45,377 nt of DNA from Corallococcus exercitus (GTDB lineage: Bacteria > Myxococcota > Myxococcia > Myxococcales > Myxococcaceae), in NCBI RefSeq assembly GCF_003611585.1, contig NZ_RAVW01000019.1, positions 1 to 45,377 on the forward strand, written 5' to 3'. Shown piece by piece: positions 27,201 through 34,703 of the stretch. The translations under genes and the position numbers were made by a program. The notes beneath the pieces were generated by a model, which searched no databases, was not told where the DNA came from, and worked only from the letters and a program-made list of their open reading frames with translations. How positions within the stretch are numbered: position 1 is the first letter of the stretch; each line of letters starts with the position of its first letter.

Positions 27201-27264
27201 GGCCGCGGCACTGGTGGTGGGTGGCGTGTTGATGGCGGGGGGCCTGGTCTCCTGGAGGGTCTGA
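24223..27264 (+). CDS. FAD/Fe-S fusion oxidoreductase (D-2-hydroxyacid dehydrogenase type)
   Basis: A 1,013-residue fusion of a GlcD/D-lactate-dehydrogenase-like FAD domain with a GlcF-like iron-sulfur/CCG domain, comparable in size to YdiJ. FAD-binding motif SRGGGTALAGQT is at about 90-101 and GEHGDG at about 497-502. Two [4Fe-4S] sites follow (CVGVGKCRRTDGGTMC at about 579; CLACKGCKSDC at 639), then two CCG motifs (C784-C785 and C909-C910). A C-terminal hydrophobic helix (LAAALVVGGVLMAGGLVSW) could anchor it to the membrane, consistent with electron delivery to quinone. Coupled translation with the enolase suggests successive steps on a hydroxy-acid; the real substrate is unknown. Confidence 0.9.
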   Translation: MTTTFLDTLRHVRRPRAATSRERAAVDVAGLERELRRRLRGDVHFDAGERALYATDASNYRQVPLGVVCPRSVEDVVEAGRLCRKYGAPLTSRGGGTALAGQTCNVAVVLDFSRHLDRVLHLDPERRLARVQPGTVLDVLRTEAVKRHGLTFGPDPATHNRCTLGGMLGNNSCGVHAQMAGRVADNTESLDVLTYDGVRLRVGRTSDDELQRLMREPGRVGELYRGMKALRDRYADLIRARFPRIPRRVSGFNLDELLPENGFHVARALVGTEGTCVTVLEATLNLVPEPKARSLLVLGYPDVFLAADDVPEVVEAGPIGLEGLDAKLIDGMKRKHLHAEDLPLLPEGEGWLLVEFGGDSKAESDAKAHALMDRLKARGHAPSMSLFDDPAQEHLVWEVRESGLGATAFIPGEPDAWPGWEDSAVPPERMGQYMRDFRALLDRFGYQASLYGHFGQGCLHCRISFELRTREGIARYRRFVEEAADLVVRQGGSLSGEHGDGQSRAELLPKMFGDPLVRAFGEFKRLWDPDGGMNPHKVVDPYRLDENLRLGTRYAPAEPRTHFQFPEDRGSFSRATTRCVGVGKCRRTDGGTMCPSYMVTREEKHSTRGRAHLLFEMLRGDVVRDGWRSRPVKEALDLCLACKGCKSDCPVNVDMATYKAEFLSHHYRGRLRPRHAYAFGLVMFWARVGGRVPWLANFVTHAPGLRTLAKAAAGVHPAREVPRLDATPFQRRVRGRRARKGTRGPVVLFPDTFNNFFHADTASAALEVLEAAGFEVRVPQGFVCCGRPLYDYGMLDTAKALLRHTLTRFREEIRAGTPFVLLEPSCAAVFRDELLNLLPHDEDAKRLAAQTYVLSELLQKRAPDFEVPKLEGKALVQGHCHHQAVMKFHDEEKWLDRTGLDWEKPDSGCCGMAGAFGYERDKYDVSQACGERVILPKVREASGDTLLIADGFSCREQIRQATGRKPLHLAQVLQKALRRGEDVPEAAAARPRLAAALVVGGVLMAGGLVSWRV

Positions 27265-27326
27265 AGGACCTTCACGCGGAGCATGGGTCCGACCGGAGCC
27301 ATGGACGGCCCCTGGGGGGAGACCGC

Positions 27327-27332
27327 TAGGCT
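27327..27332 (+). promoter_or_regulatory. Candidate -10 (TAGGCT) for a leaderless AAA ATPase transcript
   Basis: TAGGCT is followed by 7 nt and a GTG at 27340. No Shine-Dalgarno precedes the GTG. The same arrangement occurs at 28273 and 44219. Confidence 0.45.
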
Positions 27333-27339
27333 CCCGGGC

Positions 27340-28221
27340 GTGATTGCCTCCGTCCGCTTCGAGCACTTCCGGTGCCTGCTTCGCGTGCAGCTCGCCCTGG
27401 AGCCAATGACCGTCCTGGTGGGGCCCTCGGCCTCGGGGAAGACCTCCCTGCTGGAGGGGCTCCAGCACCAGCTCGCGTACGAGCCTTCGGACTTCTGGCG
27501 GCGGGATGAGTCGCGTCCGCTGCGCATCGAGTGGACGTACGCGCACGGCGACCGCACGCGCGTGGAGTATCCGTTCAGCGTGATGGACACGCTGCCCGGG
27601 CAGGGCCACTCCACGCAGCAGCTGGCGCTGAGCATGGAGGCGCTGCGCGCGGGGGGCTCGTCCGCGAAGGCGACGTGGCTGGAGCGCAAGGGCGGCAACC
27701 TCGCGAGCGTCTTCGCGGCGCTGCCCATGTCCACGCGCGACGTCATCTCGCAGGAGCTGGCGAAGCGCGTGCCGTCGCTGTCGGACGTGGACGTGTCGCG
27801 CGACCTGGAGGACCGCTCCTTCCGGCTGCGCTTCCGGGACCGCTGGAGCCCGGAGGTGTGGTTCGGCCCCGAGCACGTTTCCGACGGAGTGCTGTGGCTG
27901 CTCGCGTTCCTGGTGCTGCCCTACCAGCGGCCGTTGCCGGAGCTGCTCACGCTGGACGAGCCGGAGCGCGCCCTGCACCCGGGCCTGGTGCGCGAGGTGC
28001 TGGAGCTGCTGCGCGCCATGACGCGAGGCGAGTCCACGGGAGGCCAGCCAGTGCAGGTGGTGCTGGCCACGCACTCGCCGGACCTGCTGGAGCACGTGCG
28101 TCCGGAAGAGGTGCGCCTCTTGTCACGAGAGCCCGCGGACGGCTCCGTGCGCGTGCAACAGGTCCCCGCCACCGCGCTCCACTGGCGGCGCGAGTGCCGG
28201 GAGCTGCTGGACACGCTGTAG
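27340..28221 (+). CDS. AAA_21/RecF-like ATPase, first of pair
   Basis: A 293-residue SMC/ABC-like ATPase without transmembrane segments. Motifs: Walker A GPSASGKTS near the N-terminus (about 28-36), signature-like HVSDGVLWLLAFL, Walker B LLTLDEPERALHPGL and H-loop LATHSPDLL. The GTG at 27340 gives MIASVRFEHFRCL, the usual start of this family; an upstream ATG at 27283 would place TAGGCT inside the coding sequence. High GC, like the chromosome. Such ATPases often belong to OLD-like or abortive-infection systems. This one has no nuclease domain of its own, and the next two genes are a related ATPase and a TOPRIM-like protein. Confidence 0.8.
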   Translation: MIASVRFEHFRCLLRVQLALEPMTVLVGPSASGKTSLLEGLQHQLAYEPSDFWRRDESRPLRIEWTYAHGDRTRVEYPFSVMDTLPGQGHSTQQLALSMEALRAGGSSAKATWLERKGGNLASVFAALPMSTRDVISQELAKRVPSLSDVDVSRDLEDRSFRLRFRDRWSPEVWFGPEHVSDGVLWLLAFLVLPYQRPLPELLTLDEPERALHPGLVREVLELLRAMTRGESTGGQPVQVVLATHSPDLLEHVRPEEVRLLSREPADGSVRVQQVPATALHWRRECRELLDTL

Positions 28222-28272
28222 TCGAGAAGACGGGACGGGCGCTGAATGAGTCCGGTGCCGTCCGGTCCCGGG

Positions 28273-28278
28273 TAGAGT
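28273..28278 (+). promoter_or_regulatory. Candidate -10 (TAGAGT) for a leaderless ATPase-TOPRIM transcript
   Basis: GGGTAGAGTGCCGGA directly precedes the ATG at 28285, with 6 nt between hexamer and ATG and no Shine-Dalgarno. It would drive the ATPase and the overlapping DUF4276 gene as one unit. Confidence 0.45.
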
Positions 28279-28284
28279 GCCGGA

Positions 28285-29490
28285 ATGCTGCGTAGCATCC
28301 GCCTCCGGAACCTCCTTTCGTTCGGGCCTGACTCCGAAGCCTTCCCTCTTCGGCCGCTCAACGTCCTGATTGGTCCGAATGCGTCCGGAAAGTCCAACCT
28401 CATCGAGGCGCTGGGCCTGCTTCGGGCGACCCCCGGCAACTTGCTGGCGCCGATTCGTGAGGGCGGGGGCATCTCGGAATGGTTGTGGAAGGGAGGAAAG
28501 GAATCCGGTCCTCCCACTGCGAGTCTGGAAGTCGTTCTGGACTACCCGGAGGGCGTCATGCCCCTGCGCTACCAGTTGGCATTCACGGCCGCAGGCCAGC
28601 ACTTGGAACTGGTTGACGAGGTCATTGAGAACGAGCGTCCGCAGAAGAAGTTGACCCAACCCTATTTCTTCTATCGGTACCAGTCTGGAAAGCCCGCCAT
28701 CAACGCCCGCTTGAAGGTCGAGGCCCAGCCAGGATCCGCGACAGGGCGCCAACGCAGGGTTTTGCAGCGGGAGGCAGTGAGCTCGGTTCAGTCCATCCTC
28801 TCGCAGAGACGAGATGCGGACGTGTATCCGGAGCTGACCTACGTGAATTCGTTACTGGGCCGCTTCTCGCTGCACCGTGAATGGAACATGGGACGGTACA
28901 CGCCCCCACGGCTTCCTCAACGGGTGGATCTGCCGGGGGACTTCTTGCTGGAGGATGCGAGCAACTTGTGCCTCGTCCTCAGTGACCTGGAAGCCAGGGG
29001 CATGAAGCAGCTACTGCTGGAGAACCTGAAGCTTCTCTACGCACGCGTGAGGGACTACTCGGTCCGCATTTCAGGAGGGACCGCGCAGGTGTACTTTCAG
29101 GAGGAAGGCCTGAACACCTCCGTGCCGGCAACACGCTTGTCCGATGGCACCTTGCGGTACCTCTGCCTGCTGACGATCCTCTGCCACCCCACGCCTCCGC
29201 CACTGGTCTGCATCGAGGAGCCGGAACTCGGGCTGCACCCGGACGTCCTTCCCGAGGTCGGACGCTTGCTGGTGGAGGCGAGCACCCGCACACAACTCAT
29301 CGTCACGACGCATTCGGAGACGCTGATCTCGGCCCTGTCGGAGGTCCCGGAGGCCGTCGTTGTCTGCGAAAGGGATGAAAACGGGACGACACTGCGTCGC
29401 TTGGAGAAGGCGAAGCTTTCGGAGTGGCTGAAGAAGTATGGGTTGGGTGAGGTATGGAGGATGGGTGAGTTAGGGGGAAATCGTTGGTGA
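28285..29490 (+). CDS. AAA_21/OLD-like ATPase partnered with a DUF4276 protein
   Basis: A 401-residue SMC/RecF-like ATPase. Walker A is IGPNASGKSNL (about 28-38), then a long insert (about 60-260) with coiled-coil/helical character, signature RLSDGTLRYLCLL, Walker B LVCIEEPELGLHPDVLP and H-loop VTTHSETLI. It lacks a TOPRIM domain, which is supplied by the next gene, as in two-gene PARIS (AriA/AriB) or AbiL modules. Codon use is clearly less GC-biased than in neighbours (many T/A third positions), suggesting recent transfer. The stop overlaps the start of the DUF4276 gene (GTGA). A role in phage defence is inference. Confidence 0.85.
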   Translation: MLRSIRLRNLLSFGPDSEAFPLRPLNVLIGPNASGKSNLIEALGLLRATPGNLLAPIREGGGISEWLWKGGKESGPPTASLEVVLDYPEGVMPLRYQLAFTAAGQHLELVDEVIENERPQKKLTQPYFFYRYQSGKPAINARLKVEAQPGSATGRQRRVLQREAVSSVQSILSQRRDADVYPELTYVNSLLGRFSLHREWNMGRYTPPRLPQRVDLPGDFLLEDASNLCLVLSDLEARGMKQLLLENLKLLYARVRDYSVRISGGTAQVYFQEEGLNTSVPATRLSDGTLRYLCLLTILCHPTPPPLVCIEEPELGLHPDVLPEVGRLLVEASTRTQLIVTTHSETLISALSEVPEAVVVCERDENGTTLRRLEKAKLSEWLKKYGLGEVWRMGELGGNRW

Positions 29491-30098
29491 AGGAGATCCG
29501 GCTCTACATTGAGGGCGGAGGAGATACCCGGTACGGCAAGGAGCGGCTTCGGATCGGGTTCGGCAAGTTCTTCGGCGAGCTTGTTGAGCGAGGCCGGAGC
29601 CGCAACATCCGATGGACCTTCGTCATGTGTGGGCCGCGTGATGCCGCGTTCAAGGGATTCAAGCAGGCGCTCAAGGACTATCCATCCGCATTCAACATCT
29701 TGCTCGTGGATTCAGAGGGGCCTGTGAACAAGATGCCGTGGGCCCACCTCGCGACGCGGGACCCGTGGCCGCGTCCAAAGGGCGCCACTGACGATTCCTG
29801 CCAGCTGATGGTCCAGACCGTCGAGGCATGGCTCATGGCCGACCCGGGTACGCTACAGCAGTACTACGGCAGGAACTTCGCGGTGGGCCGTTTGCCCAAG
29901 GCAACCAACGTGGAGACAATTCCGAAGGCGGCGCTCGAACCTGCGCTGGTGAACGCGACGAAGGCGACGCAGAAGGGCGAGTACCACAAGATTCATCACT
30001 GCTCGGACCTGTTGGGGAAGGTGGACCCGGCCCGCGTCCGTGACCGGGCGCCCCACTGCGAGCGGCTCTTCACCGTGCTGGAGAAGCTGCTGGCCTGA
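29487..30098 (+). CDS. DUF4276 family protein, TOPRIM-like (candidate effector)
   Basis: A 203-residue protein. The N-terminal strand IRLYIEGGGDTR (E9) and the later ILLVDSEGP (D75, E77) resemble the Glu and DxD/DxE motifs of TOPRIM nucleases, and QLMVQTVEAWLMADP is the EAWLxAD hallmark shared by DUF4276 and RloB/DUF4435-like proteins. With the ATPase just upstream this resembles AriB or AbiLii effectors, which act as nucleases. The GTG at 29487 (GTGA overlap with the ATPase stop) is preferred; a TTG at 29484 is equally possible, with AGGGGG 6-9 nt upstream. Low GC like its partner. Catalytic activity is not proven by sequence. Confidence 0.8.
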   Translation: MKEIRLYIEGGGDTRYGKERLRIGFGKFFGELVERGRSRNIRWTFVMCGPRDAAFKGFKQALKDYPSAFNILLVDSEGPVNKMPWAHLATRDPWPRPKGATDDSCQLMVQTVEAWLMADPGTLQQYYGRNFAVGRLPKATNVETIPKAALEPALVNATKATQKGEYHKIHHCSDLLGKVDPARVRDRAPHCERLFTVLEKLLA

Positions 30099-30214
30099 GC
30101 CGCGAAGGCCACCGTGCTGTCCACCAGCGCACGGCGTCTGCTCCACGAGTGACCTGGGGGTGACGCTCCGTACGAGCGGCTGACGGTTGTGTGCCTGCGT
30201 CGGCGGGCCACTCC

Positions 30215-30220
30215 TAACGT
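30215..30220 (+). promoter_or_regulatory. Candidate -10 (TAACGT) for the mrp operon
   Basis: TAACGT lies 14 nt before the mrpA ATG, which lacks a Shine-Dalgarno, so the leader would be very short. Just upstream is a weak dyad CGCTC-CGTAC-GAGCG (30164-30178). Confidence 0.38.
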
Positions 30221-30234
30221 GGGCCCCTTCGCCC

Positions 30235-32520
30235 ATGCCCATCCTCCTGCCCATCCTCCTGGCCCTGGCGTGCGCGCCGCTCGCGTACGTCGCGGGCCGG
30301 TGGCGCACTGGAGCCGCGGCCTGGACGGGCGCGTTGGGAGCCCTTGTCGCGCTGGGGGCGCTGGTCCATGAATGGACGACGCAGGGGCCCTCGCGCCTCG
30401 TGCTTCCCTGGGCCCCCACCTGGGGCCTGTCGCTGGAGTTCACGCGCGACGGCCTGTCCGGCCTCTATGCCGCGCTGGCGCTCGGCGTGGGCGCGCTCGT
30501 CGTCCTGTACTCGCGCGCGTACATGCCGCACCACCTGGCGGAGGAGGGCCGGCCCGCGCGCGACGAGGTGCGCTTCCAGGGACTCATCCTCGCGTTCATG
30601 GCCGCCATGGTGCTGCTCGTCACCGTGGATGACCTGCTGCTGCTCTTCGTCGCGCTGGACCTCACCACCATCATCTCGTACCTGCTCATCGGCTTCGACC
30701 GCGAGGACCCCGAGTCGCGCGCCGCCGCGCTCCTGTCCCTGGTGCTCACCGGCGCCACCTCCGTCGTCTTCTTCGCGGGCGCCATGACGCTGGGCCTCCA
30801 GTACGGCACCTTCTCCCTGCCGCTCGTCATCGAGCGCGCCGCGCACGACCCCGCGTCCACCGGCGCGCTGGTGTGCCTGGCCGTGGGCGCGCTGGGCAAG
30901 AGCGCGCAGGTGCCGTTCCACTTCTGGCTCCCGCGCGCCATGGCCGCGCCCACGCCCGTGTCGTCATACCTGCACTCGGCGGCGATGGTCGCCGCGGGCG
31001 TCTTCCTCCTCCAGCGCCTCTACCCACTGTTCGCCCCGGCCACGGAGGTGCGCGACGGCCTGCTCGCCATCGGTTTCCTGTCCATGGGGATGGGCAGCCT
31101 GATGGCCCTGGTAGCGGATCCGTTCAAGCGCGTGCTCGCGTACTCCACCATCGCGCAGTACGGCTACGCGCTTGTGCTGGTGGCGCTGGGCTCCGAGGGC
31201 GCGCCGCTCTACGTGGCGGCCCACGCCCCGTGCAAGGCCGCCCTGTTCCTCACCGTGGGCGCCATCACCCAGGTCACCGGAAAGAAGAAGCTGTCCGAAG
31301 TCAGCGGCCTGCGCCATTCGCTCCCCGTGCTCGCGGGCGCCAGTGCCATCGCGGCGGCGGGGCTCTCCGCGGTGCCCCTCACCGAGGGCTTCTTCAAGGA
31401 CGAGGTCTTCTTCGCCGCGCTCGTCCCGAAGGGCCCCGCGTTCATGGCGGCCGGGCTCGTGGGCGCGGGCATGACGCTCGCGTACACGCTGCGCCTGTGG
31501 TGGGGCCTCTTCGGAGGACCGCGCCAGGACGTGCCCGCCGCGCCCCGGCTGCTCGTGGCGCCCGTGGTCGTGCTCGCGGGGCTCATCCTGCTGGGCGGTC
31601 TGGTGCCGGGGCTCCTCGTCGAGCCCGCCCGCGCCGCGGCGGAGGCGATGCGAGGCGAGCCCTCCACGCTGGAGCTCGCGTACCACTTCGATGCGCGCCC
31701 GGAGAACCTGCTCGCCGTGGGGGCCTGGGTCCTGGGCGCGCTGCTCTTCGCCACGCGCCACGCATGGACGCCCGCGCTCTCCCGCGTGCTGGAGGCCGCG
31801 TCCCGCGTGGGCGCCGAGCGCGGCTACCGCCTGCTGCTGCACCAGCTGGACCGGCTGTCCACGTGGCTGCACGAGAAGGAGGTGCGCGACCTGCGCGACC
31901 GGGTGGCGTCCGTGCTGGTGCCCACGGGCCTCCTGGGCCTGGCGGTGCTGGGCGTGACGCCGCTGCGCGACCGCTTCAAGGTGGGCCCGGTGGGCTGGGC
32001 GGACGTGACGCTGGTGATGGCGCTCGCCTTCGCGTCCGCCGCCGCGCTGGCCACGCTGCGCGCGAAGGGCCACCTGCGGCTGGTGCTGCTCATCTCCTGC
32101 GTGGGCTTCAGCCTGGCCATGGTGTTCGCCTTCGCCGCCGCGCCCGACGTGGCCCTCACCTCCGTGCTGGTGGAGACCACCTTCACGCTGCTCTTCGCGG
32201 GCCTGCTGGCCCTGCTTCCGGAAGACAGGCTGCGGCGCGCACAGGAGGAGGCCCAGAAGCCGCGCGGACGCGACAGGCTGGCCGCCGGAGTCGCCGGCGC
32301 GAGCGCCTTCCTCCTGAGCTGGAGCGCCCTGTCCCATCTCCATGCCGACCGCGTGGGCACGCGCACGGTGGAGCTGGCGGAGATCGCGCACTCGCCCAAC
32401 GTCGTCGCCGCGGTGCTCACGGACTTCCGGGGCCTGGACACGGTGGGGGAGATGAGCGTCGTGGTGGCGGCGCTGCTGGGCGTCACCAGCCTCCTGGGCC
32501 TGAAGAAGGGGAGGCGCTGA
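30235..32520 (+). CDS. mrpA: Mrp Na+/H+ antiporter subunit A
   Basis: A 761-residue polytopic subunit related to NuoL/ND5, the main proton/sodium path of the Mrp antiporter. After a set of 14 NuoL-like helices (conserved block KSAQVPFHFWLPRAMAAPTPVSSYLHSAAM, here in the middle of the first half; FKRVLAYSTIAQYGYALV; KAALFLTVGAI) comes the C-terminal extension with DUF4040-like helices (VALTSVLVETTFTLLFAGLLALL) and the LTDFRGLDTVGE motif of MrpA/MbhE. The ATG at 30235 begins MPILLPILLALACAPLAYVAG. It is the first of seven mrp genes in canonical A-G order; mrpB follows after 7 nt. Confidence 0.94.
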   Translation: MPILLPILLALACAPLAYVAGRWRTGAAAWTGALGALVALGALVHEWTTQGPSRLVLPWAPTWGLSLEFTRDGLSGLYAALALGVGALVVLYSRAYMPHHLAEEGRPARDEVRFQGLILAFMAAMVLLVTVDDLLLLFVALDLTTIISYLLIGFDREDPESRAAALLSLVLTGATSVVFFAGAMTLGLQYGTFSLPLVIERAAHDPASTGALVCLAVGALGKSAQVPFHFWLPRAMAAPTPVSSYLHSAAMVAAGVFLLQRLYPLFAPATEVRDGLLAIGFLSMGMGSLMALVADPFKRVLAYSTIAQYGYALVLVALGSEGAPLYVAAHAPCKAALFLTVGAITQVTGKKKLSEVSGLRHSLPVLAGASAIAAAGLSAVPLTEGFFKDEVFFAALVPKGPAFMAAGLVGAGMTLAYTLRLWWGLFGGPRQDVPAAPRLLVAPVVVLAGLILLGGLVPGLLVEPARAAAEAMRGEPSTLELAYHFDARPENLLAVGAWVLGALLFATRHAWTPALSRVLEAASRVGAERGYRLLLHQLDRLSTWLHEKEVRDLRDRVASVLVPTGLLGLAVLGVTPLRDRFKVGPVGWADVTLVMALAFASAAALATLRAKGHLRLVLLISCVGFSLAMVFAFAAAPDVALTSVLVETTFTLLFAGLLALLPEDRLRRAQEEAQKPRGRDRLAAGVAGASAFLLSWSALSHLHADRVGTRTVELAEIAHSPNVVAAVLTDFRGLDTVGEMSVVVAALLGVTSLLGLKKGRR

Positions 32521-32527
32521 AGAAGCC

Positions 32528-32971
32528 ATGCGTTCCTTCGTCCCGCCCCTGTCGCGCCTCCTGCTGTGGCCGTCGTTGATCATCGCGCTCGCGCTCTGGC
32601 TGAAGGGTGGCGCGTCGGTGGGCGGCGGCTTCCCGGCCGGGGCGTTCGCGGGGCTCGCGGTGCTGTTGCAATACGTGACGGTGGGCCGTGACCAGGCCCG
32701 GCGCTACGTGGCGGTGCGGTACGCGGCGCCGCTGGCGGGCGTGGGGCTGCTGCTCGTGGTGGGCACGGCGTTCATGCCGGTGCTCGCGGGCTACGCGCCC
32801 ATGAGCCTCTTTCCCCGCCCGGGACAGCCGGAGCTGGGCGCGGGCGGGCTGCACCTGCACACCGCGCTCATCTTCGAGGGAGGGCTGATGCTCATCGTCT
32901 TCGGGCTGGTGGTCACCGTCATCGACCGCTTCGCCCTGCGCACGGGAACGGAAGAGGAGTCCGGGCCATGA
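32528..32971 (+). CDS. mrpB: Mrp Na+/H+ antiporter subunit B
   Basis: A 147-residue MnhB-domain protein with four helices (LLLWPSLIIALALWLKGGASVGGGFPAGAF, GLAVLLQYV, APLAGVGLLLVVGTAFM and ALIFEGGLMLIVFGLVVTVID). The GGGFPAGAFAG segment and the IFEGGLMLIVFGL helix are typical of MrpB. It follows mrpA after 7 nt and overlaps mrpC by 4 nt. Confidence 0.93.
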   Translation: MRSFVPPLSRLLLWPSLIIALALWLKGGASVGGGFPAGAFAGLAVLLQYVTVGRDQARRYVAVRYAAPLAGVGLLLVVGTAFMPVLAGYAPMSLFPRPGQPELGAGGLHLHTALIFEGGLMLIVFGLVVTVIDRFALRTGTEEESGP

Positions 32972-33336
32972 TCCTCATCGCGTCCCTGGTGGTGGGCCTG
33001 TTGTTCGCCTGCGGCGTGCGCATGGTGCTGGAGCGCGAGCTGGTGCGCGTGGCGTGCGGCACGGTGCTCATCACCAACTCCAGCGTCCTGCTCATCGTCG
33101 CGGGCTCCTTCCCGGAGCGGGGCGAGGCGCTGAGCGTGCGGCAGGGCTGGCCGGTGACGGATCCGGTGCTCCAGTCGCTGGCGCTCACGGCCATCGTCAT
33201 CGGCTTCGCGGTGTCCGCGCTGCTGCTCACGCTGGTGCACCGCACGCAGCGGGCGCACGGCTCCCTGCGCACGGACCGGCTGGTGGAGGCGGAGTTGAAG
33301 CGCGTGCACGCCGTGGAGAAGGAGGAGGGGCACTGA
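32968..33336 (+). CDS. mrpC: Mrp Na+/H+ antiporter subunit C (NuoK-like)
   Basis: A 122-residue protein with three helices, homologous to NuoK/ND4L. The segment VACGTVLITNSSVLLIVAGSF and the final helix DPVLQSLALTAIVIGFAVSALLLTLVHR are characteristic of MnhC, including the conserved DP-LQ-LALTAIVI. It overlaps mrpB by 4 nt (ATGA) and mrpD by 1 nt (TGATG). Confidence 0.94.
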   Translation: MILIASLVVGLLFACGVRMVLERELVRVACGTVLITNSSVLLIVAGSFPERGEALSVRQGWPVTDPVLQSLALTAIVIGFAVSALLLTLVHRTQRAHGSLRTDRLVEAELKRVHAVEKEEGH

Positions 33337-34703
33337 TGCCGCTCTGGGGACCGCTGCTCCTGCCGTGGGTGCTGGGCGCGGTGCTGGCGTTCCTGGACGG
33401 GCGCCGCGCGTGGGTGGCGTGGCTGGCCATCGTGGGGCTCGCGGGGACCCTGCTGTGCACGGCGTGGCTGTTGCCCCAGGCCTGGAGCGCGCAGGCCCCC
33501 CAGTTCATCACGGGGGACTGGCCGGTGGGGGTGGGCATCCGGCTGCGAGCGGATCAGCTGTCCATCGTGTTCGCGCTGGTGTCCACGGCGGTGCTGCTGG
33601 GCACGCTCGTGTACGAGCACGTGGCCGGAGGCATCACGTCGCGCAGCTTCCCCGCGCTGGTGGTCTTCCTGGGCGCGGGGCTCACGGGAGTGTTCTTCAC
33701 GTCGGACGCGTTCAACTTCTACGTCTTCTTCGAGCTGGCGATGACGTCCGCGTTCGCGCTGGCGTCGTACGGGGAGAAGCCCCGGAACCTGCGCGCCGCG
33801 TTCACCTTCGTGGTGGTGAACCTGATGGGGTCCACGCTGTTCCTCACGGCGGTGGTGATGCTGTACCTGACCACCGGCACGCTGGACATGCTGTCCATCA
33901 TCGCGTGGGGACAGGCGGGGCCGCCCTTCGCGCTGGTGGTGCCGGGCACGCTGCTGCTCTGCGCGTTCGGAGTGAAGCTGGGGTTCTTCCCGTTCCACTT
34001 CTGGGCGCCGGCGGTGTACCGGGACGCGGGCCCCACGGTGGCGGCGCTGCTCGCGGGGGCGCTGGCGAACATCGGCAGCTATGGGCTGCTGCGCTTCGGC
34101 GTGGACGTGATGCCGCAGGTGCTGGCGCAGGCCCGGCCGCTCCTGGAGATATTGGGCGCGGCGAGCATCCTCTACGGCTCCGTGCTGGCGCTCTCCCGGC
34201 GGGACACACGCGAGGTGCTGGCGTACGCGTCCATCTCTCAGGCGGGGCTCATCATCGCGGCGCTGGGGTTGAATGGCCGCGAGGGCCTGTGCGCGGCGGT
34301 GGCGCTGGCGCTGGCGGGGTCGGTGGACAAGACCGCGCTGTTCCTGGCGCAGGACCGGGGCGGCGAGCGGGCGCGGAGGGCCTACTCGGTGGCGGCCTTC
34401 AGCACGGCGGGAGTGCCGCCCACGGCGGGCTTCTGGTCCAAGGCCTGGCTCTTGCGAGCGGCGCTGGAGCAGGGACACACGCCGCTCGCGGGGCTGGTGG
34501 TGCTGGCGAGCGCCCTGTCGCTCCTGGCCCTCTTCCGCGCCTACCAGCGCGAGAAGTGGCTGCGGGAGGGCGCGGCCCTGCACCGGGGCACGGGAGCGGT
34601 GGTCTACGCGCTGTCCCTGGCGCTCATCGTCGTGGGCCTCTGGCCGGAGCCGCTGCTGCGAGCGGGGCGCGACGCCATCCAGGGCCTGGGGACGCTGCCA
34701 TGA
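33336..34703 (+). CDS. mrpD: Mrp Na+/H+ antiporter subunit D (NuoM/N-like)
   Basis: A 455-residue membrane subunit related to NuoM/NuoN with about 14 helices. Recognisable blocks are DAFNFYVFFELAMTSAFAL (key Glu in the fifth helix), GVKLGFFPFHFWAPAVYRDAGPTVAALLAGAL (channel Lys), and REVLAYASISQAGLIIAALG. The ATG at 33336 shares its A with the mrpC stop and is preceded by GGAGGAGGGG. It overlaps mrpE by 4 nt. Confidence 0.94.
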   Translation: MPLWGPLLLPWVLGAVLAFLDGRRAWVAWLAIVGLAGTLLCTAWLLPQAWSAQAPQFITGDWPVGVGIRLRADQLSIVFALVSTAVLLGTLVYEHVAGGITSRSFPALVVFLGAGLTGVFFTSDAFNFYVFFELAMTSAFALASYGEKPRNLRAAFTFVVVNLMGSTLFLTAVVMLYLTTGTLDMLSIIAWGQAGPPFALVVPGTLLLCAFGVKLGFFPFHFWAPAVYRDAGPTVAALLAGALANIGSYGLLRFGVDVMPQVLAQARPLLEILGAASILYGSVLALSRRDTREVLAYASISQAGLIIAALGLNGREGLCAAVALALAGSVDKTALFLAQDRGGERARRAYSVAAFSTAGVPPTAGFWSKAWLLRAALEQGHTPLAGLVVLASALSLLALFRAYQREKWLREGAALHRGTGAVVYALSLALIVVGLWPEPLLRAGRDAIQGLGTLP

